Positions 1 to 12,814 are shown, counted from the first letter of the stretch. The stretch: DNA of 64,000 nt from Gossypium raimondii (GCF_025698545.1 NC_068571.1:51369733-51433732); one strand, 5' to 3'. The notes: a model not told the origin generated them from the sequence alone. Program-made: numbers and translations.

Positions 1-288
1 CAAGCTTCTTCCCGTTTTCCACATTTCCTTCCTTCAACTGACTCACAGACATCATGCTCTTACATTTCCAATCCTTTACTAATCAATGCAAAATGGGGTC
101 TAGTTTTGGCTCTTGAAAAAAAAAATTTCCCATTGCTAGATACATACTAGCGGTGTTCTTTCTCTAAAATTATTGACTCATTAATGGCCTTGATCCGAAG
201 CCATTCATCGACCGAGCTCTAAATCATTTTAAAGGTATAACAGGCTCTCAATAATGTTGTTTTGGTATATGAAAATCAACATTTAGTT
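1..288. other. AT-rich intergenic DNA, nothing recognised
   Basis: There is no long open frame, RNA gene or element end that I can identify before the first MITE. Confidence 0.5.
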
Positions 289-700
289 GGTAAAAGCACC
301 ATGGAGGTTTCTGTATTAGGAGTTAGATTGCATTTTATTCTTTCTACTCAAATCAGGAGTAAATTAATCCACATTCGACAAATCATGAGCAAATTAATTC
401 ATATACGCTAAATCAAAGAGTAAATTAGTCTTCTTTTTTTTTTAATTTCATCCAATTCTATGGTTAAAAATTAATCATTGTACGTCGGCATGAGGTACAC
501 TAGGCAGGTTACATGCTACTCTTTGGTTATTCCGTCAATCACACCAATTTTAAACAATATAAATGGATAAAATTTTTAACAAAAAAAAATCAATTTGTTC
601 TTTAATCTAATATACAGTAACTAATTTGCCCTTTTTTTAATAAAAAAGATGAAATACAATTCAACTCCTAATACATAGATCTCTATGATATTTTCATTTT
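289..700. mobile_element. MULE-type MITE, copy 1 (degenerate)
   Basis: The left end GGTAAAAGCACCATGGAGG and the diverged right end form a terminal inverted repeat shared with the copies at 4005, 5369 and 18003. The flanks ATTTAGTT (281-288) and ATTTAGTA (701-708) look like an imperfect target-site duplication. There is no coding capacity. A further scrap of the same family (caatttgctctttaatctaa) follows at about 731-750. The Mutator-like assignment rests on the 9-10-bp duplications of the sister copies. Confidence 0.6.
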
Positions 701-769
701 ATTTAGTAGGTAAGAAATGTAGAATGAAAAACCAATTTGCTCTTTAATCTAATGTACATTATCGCTACC

Positions 770-1075
770 GCTGCTGCGATACATCTAGACCTAATCATGA
801 GTCGGACCACTCCACCAAGTCCGAAGGCTCACCCGAAAAGTGGGAGGGTTTGGATAAAAGTTTAGGTCCGAAAAATAATTTTGAACAAAAAATGAGGCTC
901 ATTTTCGAAATGGGTCAAGCCTCGGGTATAATTTTTTGGCCTGAATTTAGCTATTATAATTCAGGCCGAGTGTAGACAAATTTTTAAGCTCATTTTTTAG
1001 GCCAGACCCAAACCTAGAAATTAATCCTAAAATTTTGTTGAGATTTGACCCAACTCATCCCGACCATGATCACCT
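770..1075. repeat. Dispersed repeat family (gggtttgg / aggcccgaaa type), copy 1
   Basis: The phrases 'ctcacccgaaaagtgggagg', 'ggtccgaaaaa' and 'gggtcaagcctcggg' recur in diverged form near 1928-2420, 12815-13095, 42535-42970 and 52830-52965. No protein is encoded. This looks like a multicopy non-autonomous element whose class I cannot determine. Boundaries are approximate. Confidence 0.5.
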
Positions 1076-1102
1076 CTAAATGCATATTATCCACCTCTTC
1101 CA

Positions 1103-1107
<5 letters not shown>

Positions 1108-1137
<30 letters not shown>
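1108..1137. repeat. (AT)n microsatellite, about 30 bp
   Basis: This is an uninterrupted AT dinucleotide run. It sits just after the dispersed repeat and is likely to vary in length between accessions. Confidence 0.95.
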
Positions 1138-1141
<4 letters not shown>

Positions 1142-1927
1142 GAATTGTTAAATTTTAATTAATTTTGGTGATAAAGACCCTCTCACCTATGAACCGCTAA
1201 TAACTGTCAAACACAATTTGTTTGCCTAATGTTTAACTGCAATCGGTTTGTAGGTCTATCAAATTAAAAAACTCAATTTCTTTTATTTAAAATAATATAT
1301 TTACAATTAAATAAAAAATCAAATTGAACGGAACGGATTATTTTATTTTTAAATAAATATGATAAAAAGAACCCTTTTGTAGATATTGACTTGAGGAACT
1401 AACGGACAACGGCATGTGCCATTGTTCTAGGTTACGTATAGGGGAGGCGAGGCGAGGCGACGGTGGAAATTAATTAATAAAGTCAATATTTTCTTATAGG
1501 AGAAATAAAGTTCTAAAAAAACAGATGGTGTAGAATATTCCAACTTTTTTTTATTTGAAATAAATTTCTCCCTTTGTTTTAAGCAAGTTCAGGAGGTACC
1601 TCATTTAAGGATGTAAATGAAATGAAATATTGTTGGTTGTAAATTACTATACTTTGATTGAAAAAAAATAAATTTGATTCGGTAATTATTGAGTTTTGTT
1701 TGAGTTCGAATATTTTGAGTTTTCAATTGTATCGGATTCGAGTTTAGTAATACTTGATTAGAATAGTTTACAAGATTTATCGAGCTTTTTAATTTTAATA
1801 TATATTTTAAATATTTTTATATTATTAAATTATGTTATTATCTTTAATATATATTATTAACTCTAACTTTAATTATTTAGCCCTGCTCGAGCTTGAATAT
1901 ATACAAGCTTAATTGAGTGCGAAAATG

Positions 1928-2420
1928 GACATGTTCATGGGTTGGGCTACTCGCCCAAGCCCAAAGGCTCACGTGAAAATTGAGAGGGTTTAGGCAAATA
2001 TATTAGGTCAGAAAAATGGGTTTAAACAAAAAAATAAGCTCGTTGAAAATATGGGCTGAGCTCAAGCTTGAACATTCAAGACTCGAGTCCAACTTTGTAA
2101 TATTTTATATATTATTTAATTTATAACACATAAAAATTAAATCTATAGTAATATATAATACTACTATAATGTAAACATTAAAAAAATAAGATGCCTATGT
2201 ATAAAACTATCATAAATAAAAGATACATATAATTATTAAATATTAAAATTAATAAAAATATATTTTTTAAATTTTAAAAAAATATATAAGCAAGTTTGGG
2301 CAAAATTTTAGGTCTATATTCTTGAGTCAAACTTGGGCAAGCATAAAGTGTGTTAATATCATGCTTAGCTCCCTTCCCCGCGAACTCAATCCAGCCTGAC
2401 CCATGAACGATTATATTTCG
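1928..2420. repeat. Dispersed repeat family, copy 2
   Basis: It shows the same succession of phrases as at 770-1075: 'gggctactcgcccaagccca', 'aaggctcacgtgaaaattga', 'gagggtttaggcaaa' and 'gggctgagctcaag'. It is longer and AT-richer, with no coding capacity. Boundaries are approximate. Confidence 0.5.
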
Positions 2421-3994
2421 AGATAAAACAATTTTAATCAAGCTCAAGTAACACGATTATATCTTGTGCCGAGCTCGAAATTAAAAATAAATGTTGAATT
2501 AAACTCAAATTGAGTATCCAACTTAAAGATATAATCGAGCTCATCTCCAAATTTAAATCATTTCCTTCATCAACAGTAATTTCTCGTAAGATGAATAGTA
2601 ATTTCTCGTAACAGAACTATACCCAAACTATTTAAAGAGAAGAAGAAGAAAAGAAACTCTCACCTGCGGAAGAGGAACAAAGAACAGGAAAGAGCTTTGA
2701 AAGCTGAAAATTGGGAAAAAAAATGGGTATACAGCTCCAAAGAACCAGCAGAGGGGAAAGAACGTTTGGGGAGAAGACAGGTTAATTTGGTCAATTATCA
2801 GCCAAAAGCACTTCAAGCTGAAGAAAAGGAGAAATTTTTAGCTTCTTCATTCGGAGAAAAATCCTTTTCTGATGGTGAAATTTTTAGGTGAAAGGAGGCC
2901 GTTCTTCATTCCTTTTAAGAGAAAATGACTTTATTCTGAAAAAGTCCGTCTAAAACATGCAGAAGAACAGGCCCTCAATCAACATGTGATCTGTCATCTA
3001 ATCACATTAAAATTTATTTAAAAACTCCACATCAAGATAACGAATCCTCTAACCACATCCAAGTTCAAGAGTTTGATCATAGTTGGCTACTAACTTCCTT
3101 TGGTACTATAAACATTTTCAACTGCCTAGATGATTCCAAGGCACTAATTTACATTCTAGAATTATTGAAAATAGAGAAGAAATAGATAAGATATAATAAA
3201 ATTTAATCAGTTAAAATTTAATTATAATATATTTATAAAATGAGGTTAAATATGTTGTTTATTTTAAAATAAACTATCCATTAAGATTTTTTTCTCTCTA
3301 ATAATAAATACCTATCACTAAAATTATTATGTTCTTTTACTCTTAAAAACTATTTATAAGGCATTCCTTTTCCTTTTTTTTCTCCAATAATAAATACTAC
3401 TATTAAAAATACCTATCACTTAAACAATTATATTTTAATTATAATTATTTTAATAATTTTGAAAAAATGTTTTCACATCCACATGGTAAGCAATTGGAAT
3501 TTTAGTATTTACTAGATGCTTCAAGTTTTATATTTGAAATTTAAGTATTTGTTGGATGGTTATGTTTATTTGAATTATAAAAATTAAAATTTAAAATTAA
3601 AACTTGAAATATGTAATTTTAATTTGTTGATGATAGAACAATTGAAGTTTGGGTAATTTGATTGAGGAAGCCAATTAATTAATATTAGATATGATACACT
3701 TACTAGGTGAAAAATATATTTATAAAAAATTTAATATAATAAATAAATGAGGTTTTAATTGAAATGATAAAGTTGAAATATTGAATATTGTAGTGTTTTT
3801 GTTCAAATCCATCATAAAATATAAAATGATAGAAATACTCTTATAGTAATGTTTATTATTTTATAAAAAGATGAATTTTCAATAATTTCTTAACTGAGTT
3901 GGGAGTTGATTGATGAATGACATCAAATTAACAATAACTTTTTTAATTTGATCCAAAACAAATTTAATGCACTAGTAGATTTGGTAAGTGGATA
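2421..3994. other. Intergenic; possible gene scrap at about 2620-2910
   Basis: Most of this block is AT-rich and featureless. About 2620-2910 is less AT-rich and open for about 60 codons on both strands. The minus strand there contains a good splice-donor-like CAG/GTGAGAG. Neither translation resembles a family I know, so I do not call a gene. It could be an old 5' exon or a captured fragment. Confidence 0.3.
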
Positions 3995-4004
3995 CAAAAG
4001 AATT

Positions 4005-4347
4005 GGTAAAATTATTGTGGAGGCTCTTGTATTAGAAGTTGGATTGTATTTTTTCCTCTCTGCTCAAAAGATGGACAAATTAGTCCCTGTACGTTATATC
4101 GAAGGGCAAACTAGTCCTTTTGTTAAAAATTTCATCTATTTTTATTATTAAAAACTTGCCCCTATATGTCAGCATAAGGTACATGAGGCATGCCGCATGT
4201 AACTGACTAGTTCTTACATTAGCAACGCATTTTTAACAATAGAATACTCTGTCATCTAACGTATAAGGACTAATTTGCATTATTTTGAGTAAAGAGAGCA
4301 AAATGTAATTTGACTCCTAATATAGGGGACTTCATGGTACTTTTACC
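4005..4347. mobile_element. MULE-type MITE, copy 2, with target-site duplication
   Basis: This 343-bp foldback has ends GGTAAAATTATTGTGG and CATGGTACTTTTACC. Both halves carry inverted versions of the same text (AGTCAGATTGCATTTTGCCC-like). It is flanked by CAAAAGAATT at 3995-4004 and 4348-4357, a 10-bp direct repeat. A duplication of 9-10 bp with long inverted ends is the Mutator-like pattern. The short open frame at 3948-4151 is only element sequence. Confidence 0.8.
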
Positions 4348-5022
4348 CAAAAGAATTAGAATGTGTTGTTTATATAATACCAATTTGATAGATGGCAACG
4401 GATGGATCGATTTCAAGTTGTTGAAAATGTTTAGAATCCGATTCTAAAAATTAAACAAACAAATGATTAGAAAGAATAAAATAAAACAAATTTAGAAGAA
4501 TGAGATTGAAACAATAGGAGATGGATTTATGGATTTTTGAAGGAAAAAAGCCGAATCTTGTTCTCCAAAAAGATGATGTCAAATATGAAATTAAAAGATA
4601 AATAAGTTAGGAACAATTCAAAAATAATAATAAAAAAGAGGATGGAAGGATGATAAAAATGATGATGATGAGACGGGAAGAAAGATATTCAATTGAACCC
4701 CTTGAAGAACGAACTTCAATAAATTCTACTAATGACTTTAATCGACCCTTCAAAAATTCTCACTAACAATCTTGAAGAAATTTGAGTTGAAAACTCATCT
4801 AAAAGAAACAAGGAAAGATTTATTGTAACTAAACATGTTGGCATTTGGCAAGGAACTGGGTTTAGAGACTAGCCAGCAGGAGAAATCGACTAAACCCACC
4901 CAGAATCATATAAGTGATGTTTAATTGAACGTGATAAAGCTATGTTCTTTACCCAGAAAAAAACAAATGTAAGTGCAATGATTAGATAGTTTGATTTTCT
5001 TATTCAATGTTGGAATTTTCTT

Positions 5023-5361
5023 GGTCAAAATATCCTATCAGTCCTTGTACTTTAACAAAGTTTGATATTTAGTCCTCTTACCTTTTTATTATTAAAAATT
5101 TTAGTACAATTGTTGATACTGATAATATTTTCTATCAAAATTTGCTTATAGTCAGATATGCTTAACGAGCTATAATGATTTGCGTTTGAATTTGGTATGA
5201 TTGCATGAGCGTCTTGATAGTAAAATGTGATGGAAAATACTGAAGGTCAACTATTAGAGTAGGACTTTTAAATTGAAAAAAAAAAAGTTTTTACCTGGTT
5301 TAAGTAAAAGGACTAAATCTCAAACTTATTAAAGTATAGGGATTGATGATATAATTTGACC
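5023..5361. mobile_element. Second MULE-like MITE family (GGTCAAAAT ends)
   Basis: The left end GGTCAAAATATCC and the right end ATAATTTGACC are inverted. Internal arms also match: 'cagtccttgtactttaac' on the left against its complement near the right end. The left flank AATTTTCTT lies at 5014-5022. The right duplicate begins AATTTTC at 5362 and is completed by TT after the nested element at 5369-5713. That implies a 9-bp target duplication that was later interrupted. Confidence 0.75.
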
Positions 5362-5368
5362 AATTTTC

Positions 5369-5713
5369 GATAAAAGTACCATGGAAGCTCCTGTACTAAG
5401 AGTCAGATTGCATTTTGCCCTCTATACTAAACAAATGAGCAAATTGGTCATTTCTTTTAAAAATTCCATCCATTTTTACCGTTAAAAATTAGTGTGACTG
5501 ATAAAAATAACCAAACAACTACATGTGGCATGCCATGTCTACCTCACGTTGACGTATAAGGACCAGTTTTTAACAATATAAATGGATGAAATTTTTACAA
5601 AAGAATCAATTTGCTCCTTAATCTAACATACAAAGACTGATTTGCCCATTTTTTAGTAGAGGGGCAAAAAATATTCTTACTCCTAGTATATGAGCTTCTA
5701 TAGTACTTTTACC
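5369..5713. mobile_element. MULE-type MITE, copy 3, nested at the edge of another MITE
   Basis: The ends are GATAAAAGTACCATGG and TAGTACTTTTACC, of the same family as 4005-4347. The 9-bp direct repeats CCAATTTTC at 5360-5368 and 5714-5722 flank it. Because that sequence is the end plus target duplication of the MITE at 5023-5361, this copy inserted later. Confidence 0.85.
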
Positions 5714-5724
5714 CCAATTTTCTT

Positions 5725-7550
5725 ATTCAAATCTACCAGAACTTTAAGATTTGCTGATCACAAATCTATTTAAGCACGGGTCTAAATCTAAAACTTCATT
5801 TAAATACAGGGACTGATGACAAATTTTGGCCAATTCTCTTATTAGCTCTGCTGATCACATATCCACTTAACCAAATAATTCAGCATTGAGTTTCTAATTC
5901 AAAGTTGAATGGAGCTTTGTTGTTTTTCATTAGGCAAAGTGCTTGTGGATTGTTTAATATCAACCAAATGACAGTCACAGCTGTTGCTGAGCATGTATGC
6001 AAATATGGTGGATAATTTATGTTGATATCTACTGTCATCTTTGTGAACAAGTTTTAGATCATCGGCCAGGGCGAGATACGGCTTAGCCGATTAGGCACGC
6101 ATTGGCGACACCGGGAGAAAGGTGCAGATGGCACTGTGGTCACCGTATACGGCAATGCAAAGCATGCAAGTTGGTCAGCATATATCAGCAGGCTAAGATT
6201 GAACATGTAAATTCATACTCAACATAGTGTTTCACTATTATAATGGCCAAACTCAACAGGCAGATCAATGTCATCACTTTTTATAGTAGAGTAATTAGAA
6301 AAATTCAGCATAGTTAGAAAACTTTTATTTTTACTACTTTATTTTATGATGGTAATATGTTGTTATATTTTGAGAAAAAAAAACCCTTATAAAATAAAAT
6401 AAAAATTATTATATAGAAAAACCCCTGTAAAATAATTTAACAATTAATTGAATCCTCAACTGAATTTAGGCAATTTGGGTAAGCCTCTTGACGCTATTAA
6501 CTTTGTCATGTGGCACTTTAAAGTTATGTCATGTGACGAAATCTGATTATTTTTCTTAAATCTGTTTATGTTAGACTCTTAAAAAGTTAAAAAATCTCTT
6601 AAGAATTTTTTATCTAAATTAAACTTTTCATATTACGACCCATTAAACTTTGAAAGCCCAAAATATATCTAGCATCTTCCTCTTCAATTTGGGCCAAGGT
6701 AGCTAGTAGCCTAATAGGTATATGCTCAATAAAATTTCTATACTCTTCACAAATTTGAAATTTAATCTCTATACAAAAGAACATAAATTAAAGTTACATT
6801 CTTAAAATTGCATCAAATCAAAATTCATGTTAGATCAAAGTTCACATGTATACTTAAAATTTAACCCTAAGTCATATATAAAATTAAAACCCAAACACAA
6901 TGTATTTTACATTGTGCCAATCAAGGTAGACATGAAAGTTATCACTTAAAAATGAAAGAGAAAAACGATAAATTGAAAGTTTTCATTAATGTCAAAAATA
7001 TTAAAAGAAACATAAAATCCAAAAGCACGAAATAAGATAATCAACCCAAGATAGCTAGCTAGGTTGCAAAGCTATAGATGATATGAAAGGATTTTGAAAC
7101 TTAACCCATTAACAACACCAAAGTCTCACTTATAATAGTAAACATAAGCACCCCTTTTTGTCTCTAAAAACTATGAATCAAATAATTCCAAATGCTCTTG
7201 TGGCATCAAGATCTCACCTCTAGAGTTGCTTTTAACATCCATAACTTCGTTTATTTTCAAATGAAAATCTCTTAACAGTTCTCTTTACAATACGATACAA
7301 TAAACCAAATCAGAGATCATCAAAATGCTGATAACTATGAAACAATTTTTATTGGGCAAAATAACAAAAAAATAATATTATAACTGGTGAAAGTTATTTA
7401 AAGTAATTAATTTCAAATGACACATGCACTTGAGATTCTTTGCAAGAGTGGTAAACACATTAATTTACAATTAGACTTTCAAAAAAAAAAAATAGGTGAG
7501 ACTTAAAATGATAGTTTTTTTTTAATATAAAATGGAAGTCATGCCAATTG
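5725..7550. other. Intergenic; GC-richer island at about 6055-6205
   Basis: This is mostly AT-rich. About 6055-6205 is clearly GC-richer than its surroundings and could be a fragment of an exon or an element, but no frame is recognisable. Around 5755-5850 there is a scrap resembling one arm of the 5023-5361 MITE. I see nothing else. Confidence 0.35.
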
Positions 7551-7690
7551 AATCTTAGCTCTATTGACATCGATATTATTGTCAGTATAGGAGGACGTGG
7601 GTTCGAGTGCTTTGAATGTCATTATCCCCCTATTTAAGGGTTGAGAAGAGATTATGAATAGTTCTAGGCATTGTATAAAAAAAACATTTG
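7551..7690 (+). mobile_element. tRNA-derived SINE-like element
   Basis: The text contains a B-box-like GGTTCGAGTGC (centre about 7612), preceded by an A-box-like region with 'ctctattgacatcgatatta'. A conserved body follows ('cccctatttaagggttgaga', 'agttctaggcattgtat') and then a short A-run. Diverged copies are at 23095-23215 (minus), 31650-31790 and 51710-51830. I infer Pol III promoter ancestry. No target duplication could be confirmed. Confidence 0.6.
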
Positions 7691-8039
7691 GAATGTGAGC
7701 CTCACCTATGTCCCATTAAAGTTTTTAGTTGCAAATAGTGACGATGATAAATTTTGTAGTAATTTATTTTGATGAAACATAAAAAGGATTTTATTTTTTT
7801 ATCTTTATTTTAATAAAAATTGTAATTTTTAATTACTTTGACTAAATATTTTTATTTTTTTATAGTAAATTATAAGATTTTTTTAATAAAACATATTAAC
7901 TACAATTGCCGTATATTTTTTACACCAAATAGCGGCATATAAACTTTCGCATAATCGTTGGTAATCATCTATCGCTCTCGTGCTCAAAAGTGTGATCATT
8001 GTCATCCTATGGTTGAGTCTCAAATTCAAAAATTAAACT

Positions 8040-9030
8040 TTATTATTATTATTATGAATGAGGGTATAAGTTATTACATAGTAATCAATCTAAGAAAAGA
8101 TAAATCAGTAACACCTTCACGCAACACATTCAAAGTAAAATCAGGAGGTTGGGACCAAGAGTCAAAGCCAATAACCATCCCTTCTGCAGCCTTTGATAAG
8201 CAATCAACCATTTTATTGCATTCTCGATGCACATGCCTAATATCAATATCCCAATTTCGATGCAACAGATTTGGGATGACATATATGATAAATGAATCCG
8301 GTTGATGTATCATCATAATACCTTTAATATGATGCAGTGCTCTCAAGCCATGCTCCCAAGCCTGCTCAAGACCATCAAAAATACCTCAAAGTTCCGCCTC
8401 ATAAGCATTGCACAGCCCGATATTCCTTGCAAATCCCAAGCACCACAAGTTAGATGCACTTTGAATCACATCACCCACCATACACCTAGGCCCGTTTTTG
8501 ACATTTTTGGGGCCCTAGGCAAAAAAATAAAATGGGGTTTTAGGTCCCTTAAAAGTTGGTGAAAAATGTTTTTTGGGCCCCTTAACAACTGGAAAATAAT
8601 ATTTTGGTCTCTTTTCAACTTTAGGCCTTGGGCAACCACACCTTTAGACGACCACTAGGGCCGGGCATGACTATACCTATTTCATATTCCAAGTTCTGGC
8701 CACCGTCTACATTTACTTTCCATTTCCCCACCGATGGAGGAGGTTATTCTACGCCCACCTTCTCCGGACATTTGTGATGAATCTGATTCAATTGACTGGA
8801 AAATAAAATCGCTTCTTTATGTCTCATGCAACAATTATAAAACCATCATTGTCCACACAGTCAGGAGTAAAAATATAAGTATTTCTTCTCTTCCATAAAA
8901 ACCAATAAGCAATAACAAGGAAAATATTCTAGTTTTCTATAGAGCTCGAAAAATACCAAGGTTTGGTGAGGTTAAGAATAATCCAGTCCTCAATGCTTAA
9001 ATTATAGAACTCTTGCTAACTTCAAAAGAC
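8040..9030 (-). pseudogene. LINE fragment (RNase H end), broken
   Basis: The minus strand reads as the C-terminal part of a plant L1-type LINE ORF2. It has a 'KVNVDGG'-like RNase H start near 8705, then 'NAYEAEL.GIFDGLEQAWEHG' near 8400. It continues in the open frame 8346-8074 with 'HVHRECNKMVDCLSKAA', the usual RNase H tail motif. The 3' end is an ATA-rich tail at about 8040-8056. Stop codons and an inserted block of about 180 bp (8485-8665) interrupt it. The left part, near 8880-9030, is weak. Confidence 0.75.
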
Positions 9031-10155
9031 ATGAACTGTATAGGGAATGTATAGGGAATGTCCCTCTATCAGAGGGATTTGATCAAATTAATCTATCTAC
9101 TATTAAATGGGTCAATTTAGTCATTGTACTGTTAAAATGAACCAAATAATGTCAAATTAGAATAAAGATCAATATTTACTATTTAGAAAAATATTTTTCT
9201 TGTTTAACAAAGTTAAGATTTTCAAAGTTTTATGGTTTCATAAATGAAATCTTTTGTTTGGAATTAAACTCTAATTGAAAAAATATATTTTTCAAAATAT
9301 TTTTTATATAGTAAATGTTAACTTTGTTACAACTTGGACTTATTTATTCGATTCTTTTAATAGTATAAAGACTAGATTGATCCATTTAATAATAGAGGGA
9401 CTAATCTGACAGAGTCTCTATAATACAAAGACCTCCCAAGTACTTTAACCATTTTGAGTTGGTGCATCCAATTATGGTGAAATACTATTTTGTACAAACT
9501 TTCTTTCTCGAGTGATCTTTTGATATAATTCTGATTTAAAACAAATCGCGGTGCATTACGAATTATTCCATTCGAGTAAAGATATTGTATTTAGAAAATA
9601 TTAATATTTATCTTTATCTATTTTTTTAGATCCAACTAAATTCTTATACAAGGAAACTCTTAGGTTGGTAAAATCGTGCACGTACGTAGGTGGGTAGATG
9701 AAAATGGGAGCAGTAATTGGTGAACAAGACCCTTAGTAGTATGAACTTTATTTGAATGAAAATCAGTATGATTTTGTCTTATTATAATTGCTAGAGTTTG
9801 ACGTTCCTTCAAGTTGTTGAAGGGGAGTTTTCCCAAGGCCTACATCATAGGTTCATGCACATGGAGAAAGCAATCCACCATTAGCAAAAATGTGACAAAC
9901 CTCCCTTGAGCGGAGGAGTCGAACCCATCGTTTCTCGACGGCCGAAAGTTGAAGAAAACGATGGTTGTGGTGTGCTTAGATTTCATCTTTGTTAACGAAA
10001 AGATAATAATAATAAAATCGAAAGGAAAAAAAAAGAATATAAAAGAGCAATCAGAGAAAGAATATTCTATGTTGATAGCGATTTGGTTCATCAATTGTAA
10101 TAGTAATAATAAATTAATTTGAACATTTTGGAATTTTGTGCATCCATCAACTCTT
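9031..10155. other. Intergenic, no gene supported
   Basis: 'taatctatctactattaaat' and its inverted counterpart near 9385 suggest another foldback at roughly 9070-9430. The open frame 9840-10094 (minus) has no family resemblance. Confidence 0.35.
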
Positions 10156-10159
10156 TTTT

Positions 10160-10575
10160 TGGGGGGATAAAAATCATAATTAGGTTAGGCGAGGCCAAGC
10201 TATTTCAGGGCTATCATCCTATAGCAGTTGAAGAACTTCATCCGACGGTTGCATGTAGATATACCTACCCAGAGGCCTTAAGGACACTATTGATGGCAAA
10301 CCATCGGCTGCCCGATTACCCTCTCTAAATACATATGTAATCGAATCATTCAAGATAATTAGAATTGATCTTTAATAACTCGTAACACAATTGAGTGATA
10401 TTATTCTACTGAAATTACTTGAATCAAATGAATAGCTATATTATTATCCATATCAATTACCATTTTTTTAGCCCTAGATTCTTTAAAGAAATTGTAGAAT
10501 TATTGGCGAATTGCACCCACCACATAAAGACACCTAAAAAAGAACCATATAGCTAAAAATATTGTTTGATTAACT
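10160..10575 (-). pseudogene. LINE RNase H fragment, broken
   Basis: Read on the minus strand, pieces such as 'SRAKKMVIDMDNNIAIHLI', 'REGNRAADGL', and 'SDEVLQLL..DSPEIAWPR' follow the order of plant LINE RNase H C-termini (helix, then NxxAD, then terminal PPDE..LL..D..G.AWPR). Several frame changes and stops are present. The + strand open frame 10119-10328 is its shadow. Confidence 0.7.
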
Positions 10576-12814
10576 GTTTTTTGTTGTCTTTTCACGACAT
10601 TGATACCTGTCGGTTGTGATGATAATAGTTTTAAATGTTTCGCTTTCGAGCATCCATATACTAAAGATTAAATTACGAGACACTAATTTTGTAGTGATGA
10701 AAAAATAAAAATTTATTTAATTATACATGAAAAATTAAATAGTATTATTTTTTAAAATAAATTAGTATGACGCTTTTAGTTAATTATTTTGGATTAAATT
10801 ATAGAGTTAAAATTTAAAAGTTATAATATATTTATCTTTTACTTTTGAATTTATAAATCCAAGTCTAATTATTAACATTGTTAAAATTTTTCTATTAAAT
10901 TCGCTAATGTAACCTTGTGGCTATAAAATGGCATTGAAATGGACATAAATTTAGCGAGATAATTTTAACGTTATTAACAATTCTTAAAATTCATTTTAGT
11001 ATTTTAATCGAATAAATTATTTAGGCTAACTAATGACATTAATCATTTTATATAATTTTAGAAAAAAAGACCAGAATCGGAATTTAACCATTATTTAATA
11101 ATGTAAAAAATAAGAAATAGTAATTATGTGTGTATAATAATATCAAAGTAAAAGATTAAAATTTAAAATTAAGCATAATATATAGACTGAATTTAAACTT
11201 GATTATTTATATAATCTAAAAATATAAAAGGATGGAATCAAAATTTAATTATTTGTTAACAATGTAAAGAAAAAAAATAAGTGTGTCACAAAGTGTAGAT
11301 AAAATATATTATTTTTGTTTTATACTTCAATTAGTACGAATTTTATTACGTTTCGCGTTAGGTGATTTATTAATTATATTTTATGTAAAATTATAGAGTA
11401 AATATTTAAATATTAATTATTTTTATATTTAAAATTTAGTTTTCGTATTTTTATTTTTAGAAATTCTATTTCTCTATTATTCTTACATTAGATTCGCAGT
11501 GTGACATTTTGAAATTAAAAACTAATAACTTAGTAGTCATGTAACAAAAAGATATTGAAATGGACTTGAATTTAACAAACAATTTTAATATTATTAATAA
11601 CTCTTAAAAGTTATATAAGCATTTTAATCAAAATAAAATATTTTAGATAATTTATAGCATTGTAAATTTGAGGTACCAAATCAAGTCAAAAAGTTGAAGT
11701 ATAAAAATTAATCTTAAATTTGTGTGTTATACAGCGGCCAAAATTAAAAATTGACCATTATTATATAACCTTAAAATTGAGTATAGCATAGGGACTAAAA
11801 TTAAAAATTTATCATTTTTCTATATAATGCGAACAAAAGGAAAAGAAAAGGAAAGGTTAGTCCATGTGTCAACCAAGGAAGGTCCCTGCTTTGATATATG
11901 CTAGTATGATTCTCAGTTTTGTGCTGGATTAATTATTTGTTTGTGTCGAATTATAGAGTAAAAATTTAAAGGTTAAAATATATTGTAATTCTATTTTTAT
12001 TTTTAAATATCTAAATTTCCTGTTTTTTAGATTTAAAAATTTAGGTCCAATTGTTGCCACTATTAAAATTCTTCTATTAAATTCACTTGTGTGACATTTT
12101 GAAATGGGTTGATTATTTATTTGTATCAAATTATGGAGTAAAAATTTGAAGGTTAAAATATGATTTAAGTCCTTATATACTTTATGGATTTGAAATTTAG
12201 TCTCCTTATTTTATTTTTCAAGAATTTAGTTCCTCTACTTTTCAAAATTAAAACTTAGGTTAAGTTGGTACCACCGTTAAATTCTTCATTAAATTCAATG
12301 GTGTGATATTTTAAAATAAAAAAAACTTAGTAGTGACGTAATAAAAAATTATGCTAAAAATGCTTAAATGGTTTTCCTTTTCTTAAAAATACGCATTCAG
12401 ACTCATCATGTTAGAATAATATTTTTTGTTGGAATATTACTCTTAAAAAAATGGCTACAGCATTTATAATTGAAATATTTAACAATATTAACTATTTAGA
12501 GTAATTAATGAATTTATAAAAGTATGACTAAATTATGTTAAAAATTAAAGTATATGGATTTAGTCCAAGTTTTAGCATGGTACAAGGTTCAAAATTAAAA
12601 TTTGACCATTGCCCTAGAGTGTCAAAAAAAGTAAGGCAAACCCAGAAGATGTGTCTATCCCTAAAACCCTTAAGACATTCAAATTATATATAACCACGTA
12701 ACATTTTAATCAGAAATTTAACTATATTAACTATTTGGACTAACTAATAACATAACAAAAATATAAGACCGAATTATGTTAGAAATTAAAGTATAATAGA
12801 AGGACGGGGAGTAC
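10576..12814. other. AT-rich intergenic block with diverged MITE-like repeats
   Basis: The phrases 'aattatagagtaaaaattta', 'aggttaaaatata' and 'tgaaatttagt' recur about every 400-600 bp in both orientations (about 10800, 11380, 11940, 12130). This suggests several overlapping degenerate foldback elements of the type at 57110-57445. No gene is visible. Confidence 0.45.

Noticed and set aside
2628..2891. Overlapping frames on both strands, one with a hydrophobic start
   Set aside because: No family resemblance, no supporting exon downstream; kept only as a possible scrap.
3948..4151. 67-codon frame
   Set aside because: It is mostly inside the MITE at 4005-4347, and the same text is repeated in other copies.
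7605..7625. tRNA gene suggested by GGTTCGAGTGC
   Set aside because: Only the B box fits. No cloverleaf could be formed, and the sequence repeats elsewhere as a SINE.
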